Assembly: GCF_038595065.1 (NCBI RefSeq)
Contig: NZ_CP152003.1
Coordinates: 3,638,001-3,702,000 of the forward strand
Reading direction: 5' to 3'
Source of the DNA: Sutcliffiella sp. FSL R7-0096
Lineage (GTDB): Bacteria; Bacillota; Bacilli; Bacillales; Bacillaceae_I
DNA length: 64,000 bases
Both the position numbers and the translations under genes were made by a program. Positions 8,946 through 17,196 of the stretch are shown in pieces (within the stretch, counting starts at the first letter, position 1; every line of letters begins with the position of its first letter). Under the pieces are notes generated by a model that was not told where the DNA came from, searched no databases, and saw only the letters and a list, made by a program, of their open reading frames with translations.

Positions 8946-8973
8946 TTTATGTATAATATATTTTGAGTATAAT

Positions 8974-9004
8974 AAAAAGAGGTGCATGCTATACACCTCT
9001 TTTT
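8974..9004. terminator. Terminator of speD
   Basis: Inverted repeat AAAAAGAGGTG / CACCTCTTTTT, T-rich on both sides, just after the speD stop. Confidence 0.85.
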
Positions 9005-9028
9005 ATTTTAATGCATTTAGTTATAATT

Positions 9029-9403
9029 TTAAAGAGCTTTTGCTTTGTTTACTTGAACAGGACCCATTCCACGTGGAAGTTCGATTGTTTCACGCGTCTG
9101 AGCATTTAAAGCAGTTGCAATATAGTCAGCTGAAATATTAGGATCTAATTCTCCGCATGTATAAACATCGATACTTGCATAACCGTGCTCTGGGAAGCTA
9201 TGAATTGTTAAGTGGGACTCGGAAATAATGACAACTCCGCTTACCCCTTGAGGTGCAAATTTATGAAAAGCTACCTCTCTTACTTCTGCACCTGATTTTA
9301 ATGCAGCATCGACAAAAGTTTTTTCGATGTAATCCATATCATTCAATTTGTCAAAATCGCAACCCCATAATTCTGAAATAACGTGACGACCTACTGTTTC
9401 CAT
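9029..9403 (-). CDS. speD: S-adenosylmethionine decarboxylase proenzyme
   Basis: SpeD makes decarboxylated SAM, the aminopropyl donor for spermidine. The 124-residue proenzyme is the short prokaryotic type. It should cut itself between E62 and S63 in [14 protein letters not shown], with S63 becoming the pyruvoyl cofactor. H68 and C83 (YTCGE) are in the usual active-site places. The ATG at 9401-9403 follows AAGGGGGAACGTGAG; an upstream in-frame ATG would add residues outside the family. It has its own promoter and terminator, next to gapB as in B. subtilis. Confidence 0.96.
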   Translation of the reverse strand: METVGRHVISELWGCDFDKLNDMDYIEKTFVDAALKSGAEVREVAFHKFAPQGVSGVVIISESHLTIHSFPEHGYASIDVYTCGELDPNISADYIATALNAQTRETIELPRGMGPVQVNKAKAL

Positions 9404-9482
9404 CTCACGTTCCCCCTTTTCATTTTTTAAAATACATGAATTCCTCAAAGGTGAAGAGTGATTGATGTATTACTACCACGGG

Positions 9483-9516
9483 GGAAAGTTAGTCCAGAGA
9501 GGTCCTAACCCTTTAA
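9483..9516 (-). promoter_or_regulatory. Hairpin in the speD leader
   Basis: The roughly 144-nt leader of speD holds a stem built from GTTAG / CTAAC with an inner CC/GG pair. It has no T run, so it is not a terminator. No known riboswitch is recognised. Role unknown. Confidence 0.35.
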
Positions 9517-9553
9517 GTAGTCACATAATCGTTTCAAGAAGTTCACGAAAAAT

Positions 9554-9582
9554 AGTATAATGCTTTTATTTTAGTTTTGCAA
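9554..9582 (-). promoter_or_regulatory. Promoter of speD
   Basis: Minus strand TTGCAA (9577-9582), 17-base spacer, TATACT (9554-9559). It lies about 150 bases before the speD start. Confidence 0.65.
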
Positions 9583-9658
9583 CAGGCATTTATGACTTTT
9601 TTTCTAGTTAACTATGAAATTAGGAAAAAGGTGAAAAATAATGGACTTTGTGACAAAA

Positions 9659-9692
9659 GCAAAAAAGCGATTAACATAAAATGTTAACCGCT
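9659..9692 (-). terminator. Terminator of gapB
   Basis: Stem AGCGGTTAACAT / ATGTTAATCGCT followed by TTTTTTGC on the minus strand, 37 bases after the gapB stop. Confidence 0.85.
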
Positions 9693-9728
9693 TACATTTA
9701 TTTCACTATAATATTGCTTCAGGTCTTA

Positions 9729-10760
9729 TTAACCAGCCATTACTTCTTTTGATTCCACCATTTTTTCTGCCACGAATTGGACAAGGTCTACTACTCGGCA
9801 GGAATAACCCCACTCGTTATCGTACCAAGCTAATACTTTTACCTTTGTATCGCCCATCACCATGGTGGATAAACCATCAATGACTGCCGAATGTGGATTT
9901 GTGTTGAAGTCCACTGATACAAGAGGCTCCATTGTTACCCCTAATATACCATCCATGGAACCGATGGAAGCACTTTGGAACGCATCATTCACTTCGTCTA
10001 CCGTTACCGGCTTTTTCAAGTCTACCACCAGGTCAACCAGAGATACGTTAGGTGTTGGAACACGGAGCGCCATACCATGTAGTTTACCCTTTAAGTGTGG
10101 GAGAACTAAGGATAATGCTTTTGCCGCTCCTGTAGAGGTTGGGATGATGGACTGACCGCAAGCTCTTGCTCTACGTAAATCTTTATGCGGGTTGTCAATA
10201 TTCTTTTGGTCATTTGTATAAGCATGTACAGTTGTCATAAGTCCATTCTCAATACCAAACTGTTGATCTAACACCTTGACAACCGGTGCTAAGCAGTTTG
10301 TCGTACAAGAAGCGTTAGAGATGACAAAGTGCTCATTCATATTCAGTACTTCTTCGTTTACTCCCATTACAATGGTTACATCCTCGTTTTTCCCTGGTGC
10401 TGTCAGTACGACACGTTTAGCGCCAGCTTGAAGATGAAGTGCCGCTTTATCCCGAGAGTTAAACTTTCCTGTTGCTTCAATAACAATATCTATGTTCATT
10501 TCTTTCCAAGGAAGCTCTTCTGGATTGCGATTGTTAACCAATTGAATACGCTTACCATTTACGATTAAGGCATCGTCCTGTGCATATACATCCGCATCAA
10601 AACGTCCATGATTTGTGTCATACTTAATTAGGTGAGCTAGCGTTTCCGCCGGATAGCTCGCATTGATTGCAACAATATTTAATCCTTCCTCTTGGATGGC
10701 ACGTCTGAATACCATTCTTCCAATTCGTCCAAACCCATTAATTGCAACCTTTGCCTTCAT
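9729..10760 (-). CDS. gapB: Glyceraldehyde-3-phosphate dehydrogenase, gluconeogenic GapB
   Basis: A 343-residue GAPDH with the Rossmann start INGFGRIGR, catalytic C152 in [12 protein letters not shown] and the C-terminal [11 protein letters not shown]. The second nucleotide-binding strand ends INASYPAE where glycolytic GapA enzymes have an aspartate, which fits the NADP-using gluconeogenic paralog. The context next to speD also matches B. subtilis gapB. Start ATG at 10758-10760; 18 upstream codons in the open frame overlap the promoter region. Two CcpN-type sites overlap and follow the promoter, so repression during glycolysis is expected. Confidence 0.95.
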   Translation of the reverse strand: MKAKVAINGFGRIGRMVFRRAIQEEGLNIVAINASYPAETLAHLIKYDTNHGRFDADVYAQDDALIVNGKRIQLVNNRNPEELPWKEMNIDIVIEATGKFNSRDKAALHLQAGAKRVVLTAPGKNEDVTIVMGVNEEVLNMNEHFVISNASCTTNCLAPVVKVLDQQFGIENGLMTTVHAYTNDQKNIDNPHKDLRRARACGQSIIPTSTGAAKALSLVLPHLKGKLHGMALRVPTPNVSLVDLVVDLKKPVTVDEVNDAFQSASIGSMDGILGVTMEPLVSVDFNTNPHSAVIDGLSTMVMGDTKVKVLAWYDNEWGYSCRVVDLVQFVAEKMVESKEVMAG

Positions 10761-10782
10761 GCAAATTCCCCATTTCTGTATA

Positions 10783-10793
10783 TATGTTATACT
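10783..10793 (+). promoter_or_regulatory. CcpN operator, site 1 (gapB)
   Basis: TATGTTATACT fits the CcpN consensus TRTGHYATAYW at every position. It lies in the transcribed leader, about 25 bases downstream of the gapB -10 box. Confidence 0.7.
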
Positions 10794-10816
10794 TATTAAT
10801 CTTTTAACCTGCAATT

Positions 10817-10845
10817 AGTATAACATAATTAAATTCTATATGTCA
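10817..10845 (-). promoter_or_regulatory. gapB promoter with overlapping CcpN site 2
   Basis: Minus strand TGACAT (10840-10845), 17-base spacer, TATACT (10817-10822). The word TATGTTATACT on the minus strand (10817-10827) again fits the CcpN consensus fully and covers the -10 box. This mirrors gapB control in B. subtilis. Confidence 0.7.
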
Positions 10846-10854
10846 TGTAAAAAA

Positions 10855-10889
10855 TAAAAAAAGGGCATATCCCTATTTTGGGATATGCC
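10855..10889 (-). terminator. Terminator of coaE
   Basis: Stem GGGCATATCCC / GGGATATGCCC followed by TTTTTTTATTTTTT on the minus strand. It closes the ytaF-coaE side before gapB. Confidence 0.85.
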
Positions 10890-10890
10890 C

Positions 10891-10943
10891 GCAGACTGCT
10901 GACAAACTATAAACTAGTTAGGTTATCTGTTGGAAGAGTTGAT
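10891..10943 (+). repeat. Solo end of a palindromic element
   Basis: About 53 bases, from CAGACTGCTGACAAAC to GGAAGAGTTGATC, are almost identical to the left end of copy 7 (21203-21255). The palindromic core and right end are missing. It abuts the coaE terminator stem, as copy 7 abuts a terminator stem. Confidence 0.8.
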
Positions 10944-10956
10944 CAAATACAAACTT

Positions 10957-11553
10957 TTAAATTTTCCATTCTGATAATACTTGATTTAGTTGTTGTTCTG
11001 TTTTGGTTAGGGAGCCGTTGTTGTCTATGACTGCATGGGAGATTTTTACTTTTTCTGAAAGGGGCATCTGGGATTTTATTCTGTCTGTTGCTTCCTTTTC
11101 GGATAGATCGTTCCGCTCCATTAAGCGCTTTAGTTGGGTTTTTTCGGTTACAAAGACCAGTAAGGTCTTGTCCACGAGATGGGTAAGATTGCTTTCAAAC
11201 AGTAAGGGGATATCCATCACTACCACATCATGACCATCTTCTATGTATTTCTGTGTCTTCTCTTTCATACTGGTCCTGATACTTGGATGCATGATTCCAT
11301 TGAGCTTTTCCCGTTTTTCCTGATCTTGAAAAATAATGCTTCCAAGCTTAGGTCGGTTCAGTGTTTTGTCGTCATTTAGTATTTCTTGGCCAAACTCACT
11401 GACCAATTTCTTGTATGTATCTGTGCCGATTTCAACCACTTCCCTTGCTACTACATCAGCATCCACGATCGGAATATTCTTATCCCGCAGCATATTGGCC
11501 ACCGTGCTTTTTCCACTGGCAATCCCACCGGTCAGGCCTATGATCAATGGCAT
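10957..11553 (-). CDS. coaE: Dephospho-CoA kinase
   Basis: Last enzyme of coenzyme A synthesis: it phosphorylates the 3'-OH of dephospho-CoA with ATP. The 198-residue P-loop kinase shows the Walker A motif GLTGGIASGKST (6-17), the DADVVAREVV segment and DIPLLFESNL. ATG at 11551-11553 follows AAAGGAGGAGTGGAC; the longer open frame lacks family similarity. It follows ytaF by 55 bases on the same strand. B. subtilis has the same polA-mutM-ytaF-coaE run. Confidence 0.96.
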   Translation of the reverse strand: MPLIIGLTGGIASGKSTVANMLRDKNIPIVDADVVAREVVEIGTDTYKKLVSEFGQEILNDDKTLNRPKLGSIIFQDQEKREKLNGIMHPSIRTSMKEKTQKYIEDGHDVVVMDIPLLFESNLTHLVDKTLLVFVTEKTQLKRLMERNDLSEKEATDRIKSQMPLSEKVKISHAVIDNNGSLTKTEQQLNQVLSEWKI

Positions 11554-11608
11554 GTCCACTCCTCCTTTTAAAAGAGAGACTGTCCTCAACAGTCTCTGCT
11601 AGTCTTTC

Positions 11609-12250
11609 TCACATTTTAATAATACCGATAATGATAAGTAATACGCCAGGTAAAAATGAGAATTTATTAATCCATGAAACAGTTGAGAAAATCCTTCCCA
11701 ATTTTATCCCGGTGATAACAAATAGCGAGCTCATCACTGCCACAGATACCGCCATCAGCCAAGGGGAATAACCTAATAAGGCTGCTCCGATACCCGCTCC
11801 AAACGCATCCAAGGACAGGGCGATACCAAGAAAAAAAGCCTCCAGTCCAGTAATGGAACCGGACCGATCAAAGTCGGCTTCTGTGGGTTTCCTGAGGATA
11901 TTGATGACAACCCCCAAGGATTTGATTTCAAGATTGAAAAGAATTCGTTCATCCACAAATGATGTGGTGTCATCGGCGGTACTGGCACGGAAGAATTGAT
12001 ATAGAACCCAAACTCCCAGGAGTATCAGAATGCTTCCACCAATCGTCTCTGCAAATGCAGGAGAGAGGAAATTCATAAGTATGGTGCCAACAAACATGGC
12101 AAGCAAGAGCGAGACGGCCGAACAGCACGCAATAATACTGATAGATCTAAGTGGCATATGCATTTTTCTGAGGCCATATGTCAACCCGACACTGAAGCTA
12201 TCCAGACTAACAGCAAAAGCTAATAGGATAAGTGAGATGTATGGAATCAT
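11609..12250 (-). CDS. ytaF: YtaF-family sporulation membrane protein
   Basis: A 213-residue polytopic membrane protein related to the MntP/YtaF manganese-exporter-like fold. Two repeated halves each carry an acidic membrane motif: AVSLDSFSVGLTYG near 12-25 and ALSLDAFGAGIGAALLGY near 140-157. About six hydrophobic segments are visible. YtaF is annotated as a sporulation protein in Bacillus; a transport role is only inferred from the fold. The start follows GGGAGGAGCTCTAT. coaE lies downstream on the same strand. Confidence 0.9.
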   Translation of the reverse strand: MIPYISLILLAFAVSLDSFSVGLTYGLRKMHMPLRSISIIACCSAVSLLLAMFVGTILMNFLSPAFAETIGGSILILLGVWVLYQFFRASTADDTTSFVDERILFNLEIKSLGVVINILRKPTEADFDRSGSITGLEAFFLGIALSLDAFGAGIGAALLGYSPWLMAVSVAVMSSLFVITGIKLGRIFSTVSWINKFSFLPGVLLIIIGIIKM

Positions 12251-12328
12251 ATAGAGCTCCTCCCTAACTATCACTACGATAGTATATGGCAGGAGCCCAT
12301 TCGATGTGTTCTAATAATTTTTCACTCT

Positions 12329-12470
12329 AACTCCCTTTTGCCTTACGCTCCGGGTGTTCCCTTTCCGGAGGGCGCTGCTTGAGCCTCTTCACAACGTTTC
12401 AGGGGTCTCCACCTAACGCTACCTCCCGCCGGAGTCTCACACCCTGCTCTTCAGGCAAAAAGGGGAAATT
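12329..12470 (+). repeat. Palindromic intergenic element, copy 4
   Basis: Core words diverged but clear: CCCTTTCCGGAGGGCG, TTGAGCCTCTTC, GGGGTCTC, CCCGCCGGAGTC. Arms unique to this copy pair with each other: CTCCCTTTTGCCT with AGGCAAAAAGGGG, GGGTGT with ACACCC. It lies in the gap between ytaF and mutM. Confidence 0.85.
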
Positions 12471-12481
12471 ACAATTGAATC

Positions 12482-13312
12482 TTAGGGCTTTGGCTGGCAG
12501 TTTGGGCAGGTGTGGGTGCCTCGGCCTGCTACGACCGTCTTTTCGATTTCGTATCCGCATTTACGGCATGGCTCCCCTTTGCGTCCATAGACAAATAGCT
12601 CTAGCTGGAACATGCCGATTTGTCCCTGGGAGTTGACGTAAGAACGGATGGTGCTCCCTCCTTTGTCCACTGCTTCCTGGAGTGTAAGGACAATTTCACG
12701 TTGCAGCTCGATTAGCTCAGTCTCACTCAGACTGCTGGCCGTTCGTTCCGGATGGATCCCGGCACGGAATAACGCCTCATCGACATAGATATTACCTAGC
12801 CCGACCACAACTGACTGATCTAAGAGCACAGCTTTGATGTTGCGGTTTGTTTTGGCAAGTCTCTCTTTTAATAGATCTAGGTTAAATTCATCCTCAAAAG
12901 GTTCTGGTCCAAGGCTTACGAGAGATTTTGCAGCCAATTCCTCCCCTTTTTTATAAAGATGAAGGGTACCGAACTTTCTTACATCCTGATAACGCAGCTC
13001 GGTGCCATCCTCAAAATAGAAGAAAACATGTGTATGCTTATTAGCCGGCTCCTCTTTCTGGAACAAACCATATTTCCCCTCCATCCTAAGGTGGGACACC
13101 ATGCAATAGTCATTGAGGTAAAATAGAAGAAATTTCCCTCTTCTGCCTATCTCAAGAATTTCCTGACCAATGAGCATCTTTTCAAAAAGAACGGCATCAT
13201 CGGGTTCTTTAATCATTTTTGGCCATAATACTCTAACTTCACTGATCTTTTTGCCTTTCACAAGCTGCACCAGCGTTTTTCTGACGGTTTCAACCTCAGG
13301 TAGTTCAGGCAT
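12482..13312 (-). CDS. mutM: Formamidopyrimidine-DNA glycosylase
   Basis: Removes 8-oxoguanine and ring-opened purines and cuts the abasic strand. The 276-residue protein has the catalytic N-terminus PELPEVE (P2 nucleophile, E3), K60 in RRGKFLLF, the helix-two-turn-helix motif NIYVDEALFRAGIHP and the C-terminal zinc finger with CRKCG and CPNCQ. ATG at 13310-13312; upstream codons overlap the end of polA. It lies 38 bases after polA, so the two probably share a transcript for DNA repair. Confidence 0.97.
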   Translation of the reverse strand: MPELPEVETVRKTLVQLVKGKKISEVRVLWPKMIKEPDDAVLFEKMLIGQEILEIGRRGKFLLFYLNDYCMVSHLRMEGKYGLFQKEEPANKHTHVFFYFEDGTELRYQDVRKFGTLHLYKKGEELAAKSLVSLGPEPFEDEFNLDLLKERLAKTNRNIKAVLLDQSVVVGLGNIYVDEALFRAGIHPERTASSLSETELIELQREIVLTLQEAVDKGGSTIRSYVNSQGQIGMFQLELFVYGRKGEPCRKCGYEIEKTVVAGRGTHTCPNCQPKP

Positions 13313-13350
13313 GGTAAAACACATCCTCTTACTTCTTGTCTGTTGTTGCT

Positions 13351-15981
13351 CTATTTCGCATCGTACCATGTGGAGCCATAGGAATAATCCACTTTAAGCG
13401 GAACCTTCAAATCCACCGCTTGCTCCATCACTTCCGGAACGATTTTCTTCAGTTTTTCTATTTCCTCTTTAGGGGCTTCAAATACAAGTTCATCATGCAC
13501 TTGCAAAAGAACTTTCGCCTGCATGTCCTCTTCTTCCAATCTTGCAGACATGTCGATCATCGCTTTTTTGATGATGTCCGCGGCACTCCCTTGGATTGGA
13601 GTATTCATGGCTGTTCTTTCTGCAAAACTTCGCAGGTTGAAGTTGCTGCTCGTGATTTCAGGCAGATAACGGCGACGATGCAGGAGGGTCGTTACATAGC
13701 CTTTGTCCTTCGCATCGAGTACACTGTCTTCCATATATTCTTTCACACCCGGGAAACTTTCTAGGTAACGGTCAATGAACGTTTTGGCATCTTTCCGGGT
13801 AATGCCCAGGCTTTGCGAGAGACCGTAGTCACTTATACCATAAACAATCCCGAAGTTTACTGCCTTCGCCTGTCGACGCATGTTGGACGTGACTTCATTC
13901 TCAGATACATGGAAAACATCCATTGCAGTTTTTGTATGGATATCTGCATCTTCCTTAAATGCCTCTATCAGCTTCTCGTCGTCTGCAATATGCGCTAGAA
14001 CCCTCAGTTCAATCTGAGAATAATCGGCAGCAAAAATGACCCAGTCCTCGTGTGATGGGACGAATGCCTCTCTAATCTTTCTTCCCTCCTCTAGACGAAC
14101 CGGGATATTCTGTAGGTTCGGGTCGATGGAGCTAAGGCGTCCCGTTTGCGTTAGTGCCTGGTTAAAACGAGTGTGGATTTTATGAGAATCTTCATGGATA
14201 ACCTTCAATAACCCTTCAATATAGGTAGACTTTAATTTTCCAAGTTGACGGTAATGCAAGATTTGTTGGATCACTTCGTGCTTTTCAGCCAACTTTTCCA
14301 ATACGTCAGCGGAAGTGGAGTAACCGGTTTTTGTTTTCTTTACTGGTGGAAGTCCTAGCTTTTCAAAAAGGATGACACCCAGTTGCTTCGGAGAATTGAT
14401 ATTGAACTTTTCACCAGCAAGCTCAAATATCTTCTCCTCGATTCTTTCCAGTTTTTTACCCAAGTCGGCTCCCATTTCTTCCAAACGGGCTTTATCCACT
14501 TTGATACCGAGCGCTTCCATTTCTGCCAGCACCAATGTTAATGGCATTTCAAGCTCTTCAAACAACTCGAGCTGTTCATTGTCTTTAAGTTCATGAATAA
14601 ACGATTCCTTCATTTCCCGCATGGCAAAAGTTTTTCGCACAAGGTGGTTGGCCACTGTCTGCTGATCCGGAACACTACGCTTTGCGCCTTTTCCATAGAC
14701 CGCTTCGTCTGTTTCAATCTGATAGTAACCTTTCTTGCGGGCAATACCAGCAAGGTCGGTGGAGGTTTCCGAAGGATTGACGATATAGGATGCAATGATG
14801 AAATCAAAGTCGATTCCGTTCAACTCGATTCCTTTCCACTTCAATGCAACTATTGCCCTCTTCGCGTCAAAGACCGTCTTCTTTTTCTTGGAATCTGATG
14901 CAAATGCAGCAAACTCCTCCGATTTCAATGCTACTTCTGTTGGAATAAAATAATTCCCTGTTTCATTAACGAGTGCAATCCCTTGGATTTCTGCACGATG
15001 GTAATTTTCGTCCAATACTTCAACCATAAAGAAGTTCTCTTCGGCAAAGTGCCCTTCTTTCACTTCTTCAAGTATATCGAATGAAATATCTTCCAAATCC
15101 TCCGATACCGTTTCTCCATCTTCTCCGAGCTTGTCCAATAGGGAGTTGAAGCTGAGTTCTTTAAAGATGTCGATCACTTTCTTCTTGTCGAATCCCTCAT
15201 AAAGAAGTTCCTCCACTGTGACTTCCACTGGTGCCTCGGTCATGATGGTGGCTAACTCTTTACTCATGATTGCCTGTTCTTTATTGTCCTCTAGCTTCTC
15301 CTTCAGTTTCTTACCGCTGACTTTATCAATGGATTCAAGTAGAGTTTCAATCGTGCCGAATTCTTTTAACAGCTTGATAGCCGTCTTTTCCCCAACTCCA
15401 GGCACACCAGGAATATTATCTGACGAATCTCCCATCAGTCCTTTCATGTCAATGATCTGGTCTACGTTAAGGCCATATTTCTCTTCAATGAAGGCAGGAG
15501 TATAGGAATCCACGTCTGTAATCCCTTTTTTCGTAATATCCACTGTAATTTTTTCTGTTGCAAGTTGGGTTAAATCTTTATCACCTGAAATGATTTTCAC
15601 TTCAAACTCATCTTTGGCAGCCTGCTGTGCTAGGGTACCGATGATATCATCTGCTTCGTATTCCGGCAGCTCGTAACGTTTAATGTTGTATGCGTCTAGA
15701 AGCTCTCTTAAGAAAGAAAATTGCTCGGATAGTTCTGGTGGCGTTTTTTGACGACCGCCTTTGTATTCTCCGAACGTCTTATGTCGGAAAGTCGTCTTAC
15801 CTGCATCAAATGCCACCAGCATATGTGTAGGTTTTTCCTCTTCCAGGATGCGCATCAGCATCATAGTGAACCCATAAATGGCGTTGGTATGTATTCCTTT
15901 TTCATTACTTAATAGTGGTAGTGCGAAGAAAGCACGATAAGCAATGGAGTTCCCATCAATCAATACTAATTTGTTTGCCAA
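13351..15981 (-). CDS. polA: DNA polymerase I
   Basis: 876 residues, the full length of Bacillus Pol I. Domains in order: 5'-3' exonuclease (about 1-290; LVDGNSIAYRAFFALP, EADDIIG, MGDSSDNIPGVPGVG); a 3'-5' exonuclease-like domain (about 300-470) that has lost the acidic metal ligands, as usual in Bacillus; and the polymerase domain with motif A ADYSQIELRVLAH, motif B RRQAKAVNFGIVYG and motif C LLQVHDELVFE. It fills gaps in repair and processes Okazaki fragments. It is the first gene before mutM, with its own upstream gap and terminator. Confidence 0.98.
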   Translation of the reverse strand: MANKLVLIDGNSIAYRAFFALPLLSNEKGIHTNAIYGFTMMLMRILEEEKPTHMLVAFDAGKTTFRHKTFGEYKGGRQKTPPELSEQFSFLRELLDAYNIKRYELPEYEADDIIGTLAQQAAKDEFEVKIISGDKDLTQLATEKITVDITKKGITDVDSYTPAFIEEKYGLNVDQIIDMKGLMGDSSDNIPGVPGVGEKTAIKLLKEFGTIETLLESIDKVSGKKLKEKLEDNKEQAIMSKELATIMTEAPVEVTVEELLYEGFDKKKVIDIFKELSFNSLLDKLGEDGETVSEDLEDISFDILEEVKEGHFAEENFFMVEVLDENYHRAEIQGIALVNETGNYFIPTEVALKSEEFAAFASDSKKKKTVFDAKRAIVALKWKGIELNGIDFDFIIASYIVNPSETSTDLAGIARKKGYYQIETDEAVYGKGAKRSVPDQQTVANHLVRKTFAMREMKESFIHELKDNEQLELFEELEMPLTLVLAEMEALGIKVDKARLEEMGADLGKKLERIEEKIFELAGEKFNINSPKQLGVILFEKLGLPPVKKTKTGYSTSADVLEKLAEKHEVIQQILHYRQLGKLKSTYIEGLLKVIHEDSHKIHTRFNQALTQTGRLSSIDPNLQNIPVRLEEGRKIREAFVPSHEDWVIFAADYSQIELRVLAHIADDEKLIEAFKEDADIHTKTAMDVFHVSENEVTSNMRRQAKAVNFGIVYGISDYGLSQSLGITRKDAKTFIDRYLESFPGVKEYMEDSVLDAKDKGYVTTLLHRRRYLPEITSSNFNLRSFAERTAMNTPIQGSAADIIKKAMIDMSARLEEEDMQAKVLLQVHDELVFEAPKEEIEKLKKIVPEVMEQAVDLKVPLKVDYSYGSTWYDAK

Positions 15982-16029
15982 GTTGACTCCTCCTTTGTAC
16001 CTTTTATCTTATGTATAAATCTAAAGTGA

Positions 16030-16093
16030 AAAAGCCACAATTCTTCTTCTATTCTATCATGGATAGGAATAGAAACAAAAATTGTGGCTTTAT
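16030..16093. terminator. Hairpin between hflC and polA
   Basis: AAAAAGCCACAATTCTT pairs with AAAAATTGTGGCTTTA across a loop of about 30 bases, with TTTTTC following on the minus strand. Probable terminator of the hflKC transcript. Confidence 0.65.
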
Positions 16094-16117
16094 TGTTATA
16101 ACTGGAGTTCCCTCAAA

Positions 16118-16260
16118 AATTTAGTGGTTACTTTTCACTGCAGGCACTCGCTTTCCACGGGGCGGTGCTTGAGCCTCCTCACAACGCTCGGGGGTCTCAA
16201 GTCTACCGCTACCTCCCGTCGGAGTCGAGTGCCTTCCGCTCCAATCCACTTTACATAAAT
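16118..16260 (+). repeat. Palindromic intergenic element, copy 5
   Basis: Core words CTTTCCACGGGGCGG, TTGAGCCTCCTC, GGGGTCTCAA, CTCCCGTCGGAGTC. The arms are copy-specific and complementary: GGCACTCG with CGAGTGCC, GCGGT with ACCGC, AGTGG with CCACT. It lies between the hflC stop and the hflC terminator hairpin. Confidence 0.88.
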
Positions 16261-16263
16261 ACT

Positions 16264-17196
16264 TTATTCCATTCCGCCCATTAGCAGTTTGGCATATGGG
16301 GAATCTGATGGTAGGACAATGACCGTTTCACCGTCTATGGTCTTTTTATAGGATTCGAGAGTACGGTATAGCTCATAGAATTCTGCATCCTTGGAGAACG
16401 TGTCATTATAAATTTTAGCCGCTTCCCCTTCACCTTGCCCACGTATGGTATCAGCATCGGCTTCCGCTTTAGCAAGGATTTCCCTTACTTCACGATCAGT
16501 ATTGGCCATGATTCTGTTTTTGTCAGCATCCCCACGAGAAAGATATTCTTGGGCAGTCGATTGACGTTCGGAAATCATTCGTGTGAATACAGCATCTTCA
16601 TTTTCTGGTGGCAGATCGGTTCTTCTCATACGTACATCTGTCACAACGATCCCGTAATTATCTCTTGCTAGCAGTTGATTCACTCTTTCCGTAACTCGAT
16701 CGTTCAGACTTCCCCTAGAAGATTTTTCATCATTGATGATATCATCATAATTTAATTGACCAAGCTCTGTTCTGACGACAGAGAAAACAAATTCAGACAT
16801 TTTTGTTTCGGCGTTCACAAGACTTGCAAGATTGCTGATCATCAGTTGTGGATCTTCCACTCGCCAAACCACATAGTTATCGATAAGCATCCGCTTTTTG
16901 TCGCGAGTGTTTATTTCTGCACTTGCTTCATCATATAGCATCTGGTACTTAGGGACAGTCGTCACAGATTGGATAAATGGGGTTTTAAAACTCAATCCAG
17001 GCTCATCAACAATTTTGACTACTTCTCCAAACTGTCTGACCACCTTATATTCGCCTTCTTTAACAACAAACACATTGGCTAGAATGATTCCAAGGACTAC
17101 AAGAACTACTACTCCGACTAATCCTCCTCGGATAACTGTCCTCCATTGTACATCAGGCTTTTTCTTTTCGAGGTTGATGATGTTCTGATCACTCAT
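16264..17196 (-). CDS. hflC: HflC, SPFH-domain membrane protease modulator
   Basis: 310 residues: a short cytoplasmic start, one membrane segment (about 26-48, GGLVGVVVLVVLGIILANVF) and a band 7/SPFH domain with VVRQFGEVVKIVDEPGLSFKTPF, then a coiled-coil rich in A, E and R (REILAKAEADADTIRGQGEGEAAKIY). HflK and HflC form a large membrane complex that controls the FtsH protease in Proteobacteria. The same role here is an inference; no ftsH is in the window. The start overlaps the hflK stop by eight bases, a sign of translational coupling. Confidence 0.93.
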   Translation of the reverse strand: MSDQNIINLEKKKPDVQWRTVIRGGLVGVVVLVVLGIILANVFVVKEGEYKVVRQFGEVVKIVDEPGLSFKTPFIQSVTTVPKYQMLYDEASAEINTRDKKRMLIDNYVVWRVEDPQLMISNLASLVNAETKMSEFVFSVVRTELGQLNYDDIINDEKSSRGSLNDRVTERVNQLLARDNYGIVVTDVRMRRTDLPPENEDAVFTRMISERQSTAQEYLSRGDADKNRIMANTDREVREILAKAEADADTIRGQGEGEAAKIYNDTFSKDAEFYELYRTLESYKKTIDGETVIVLPSDSPYAKLLMGGME

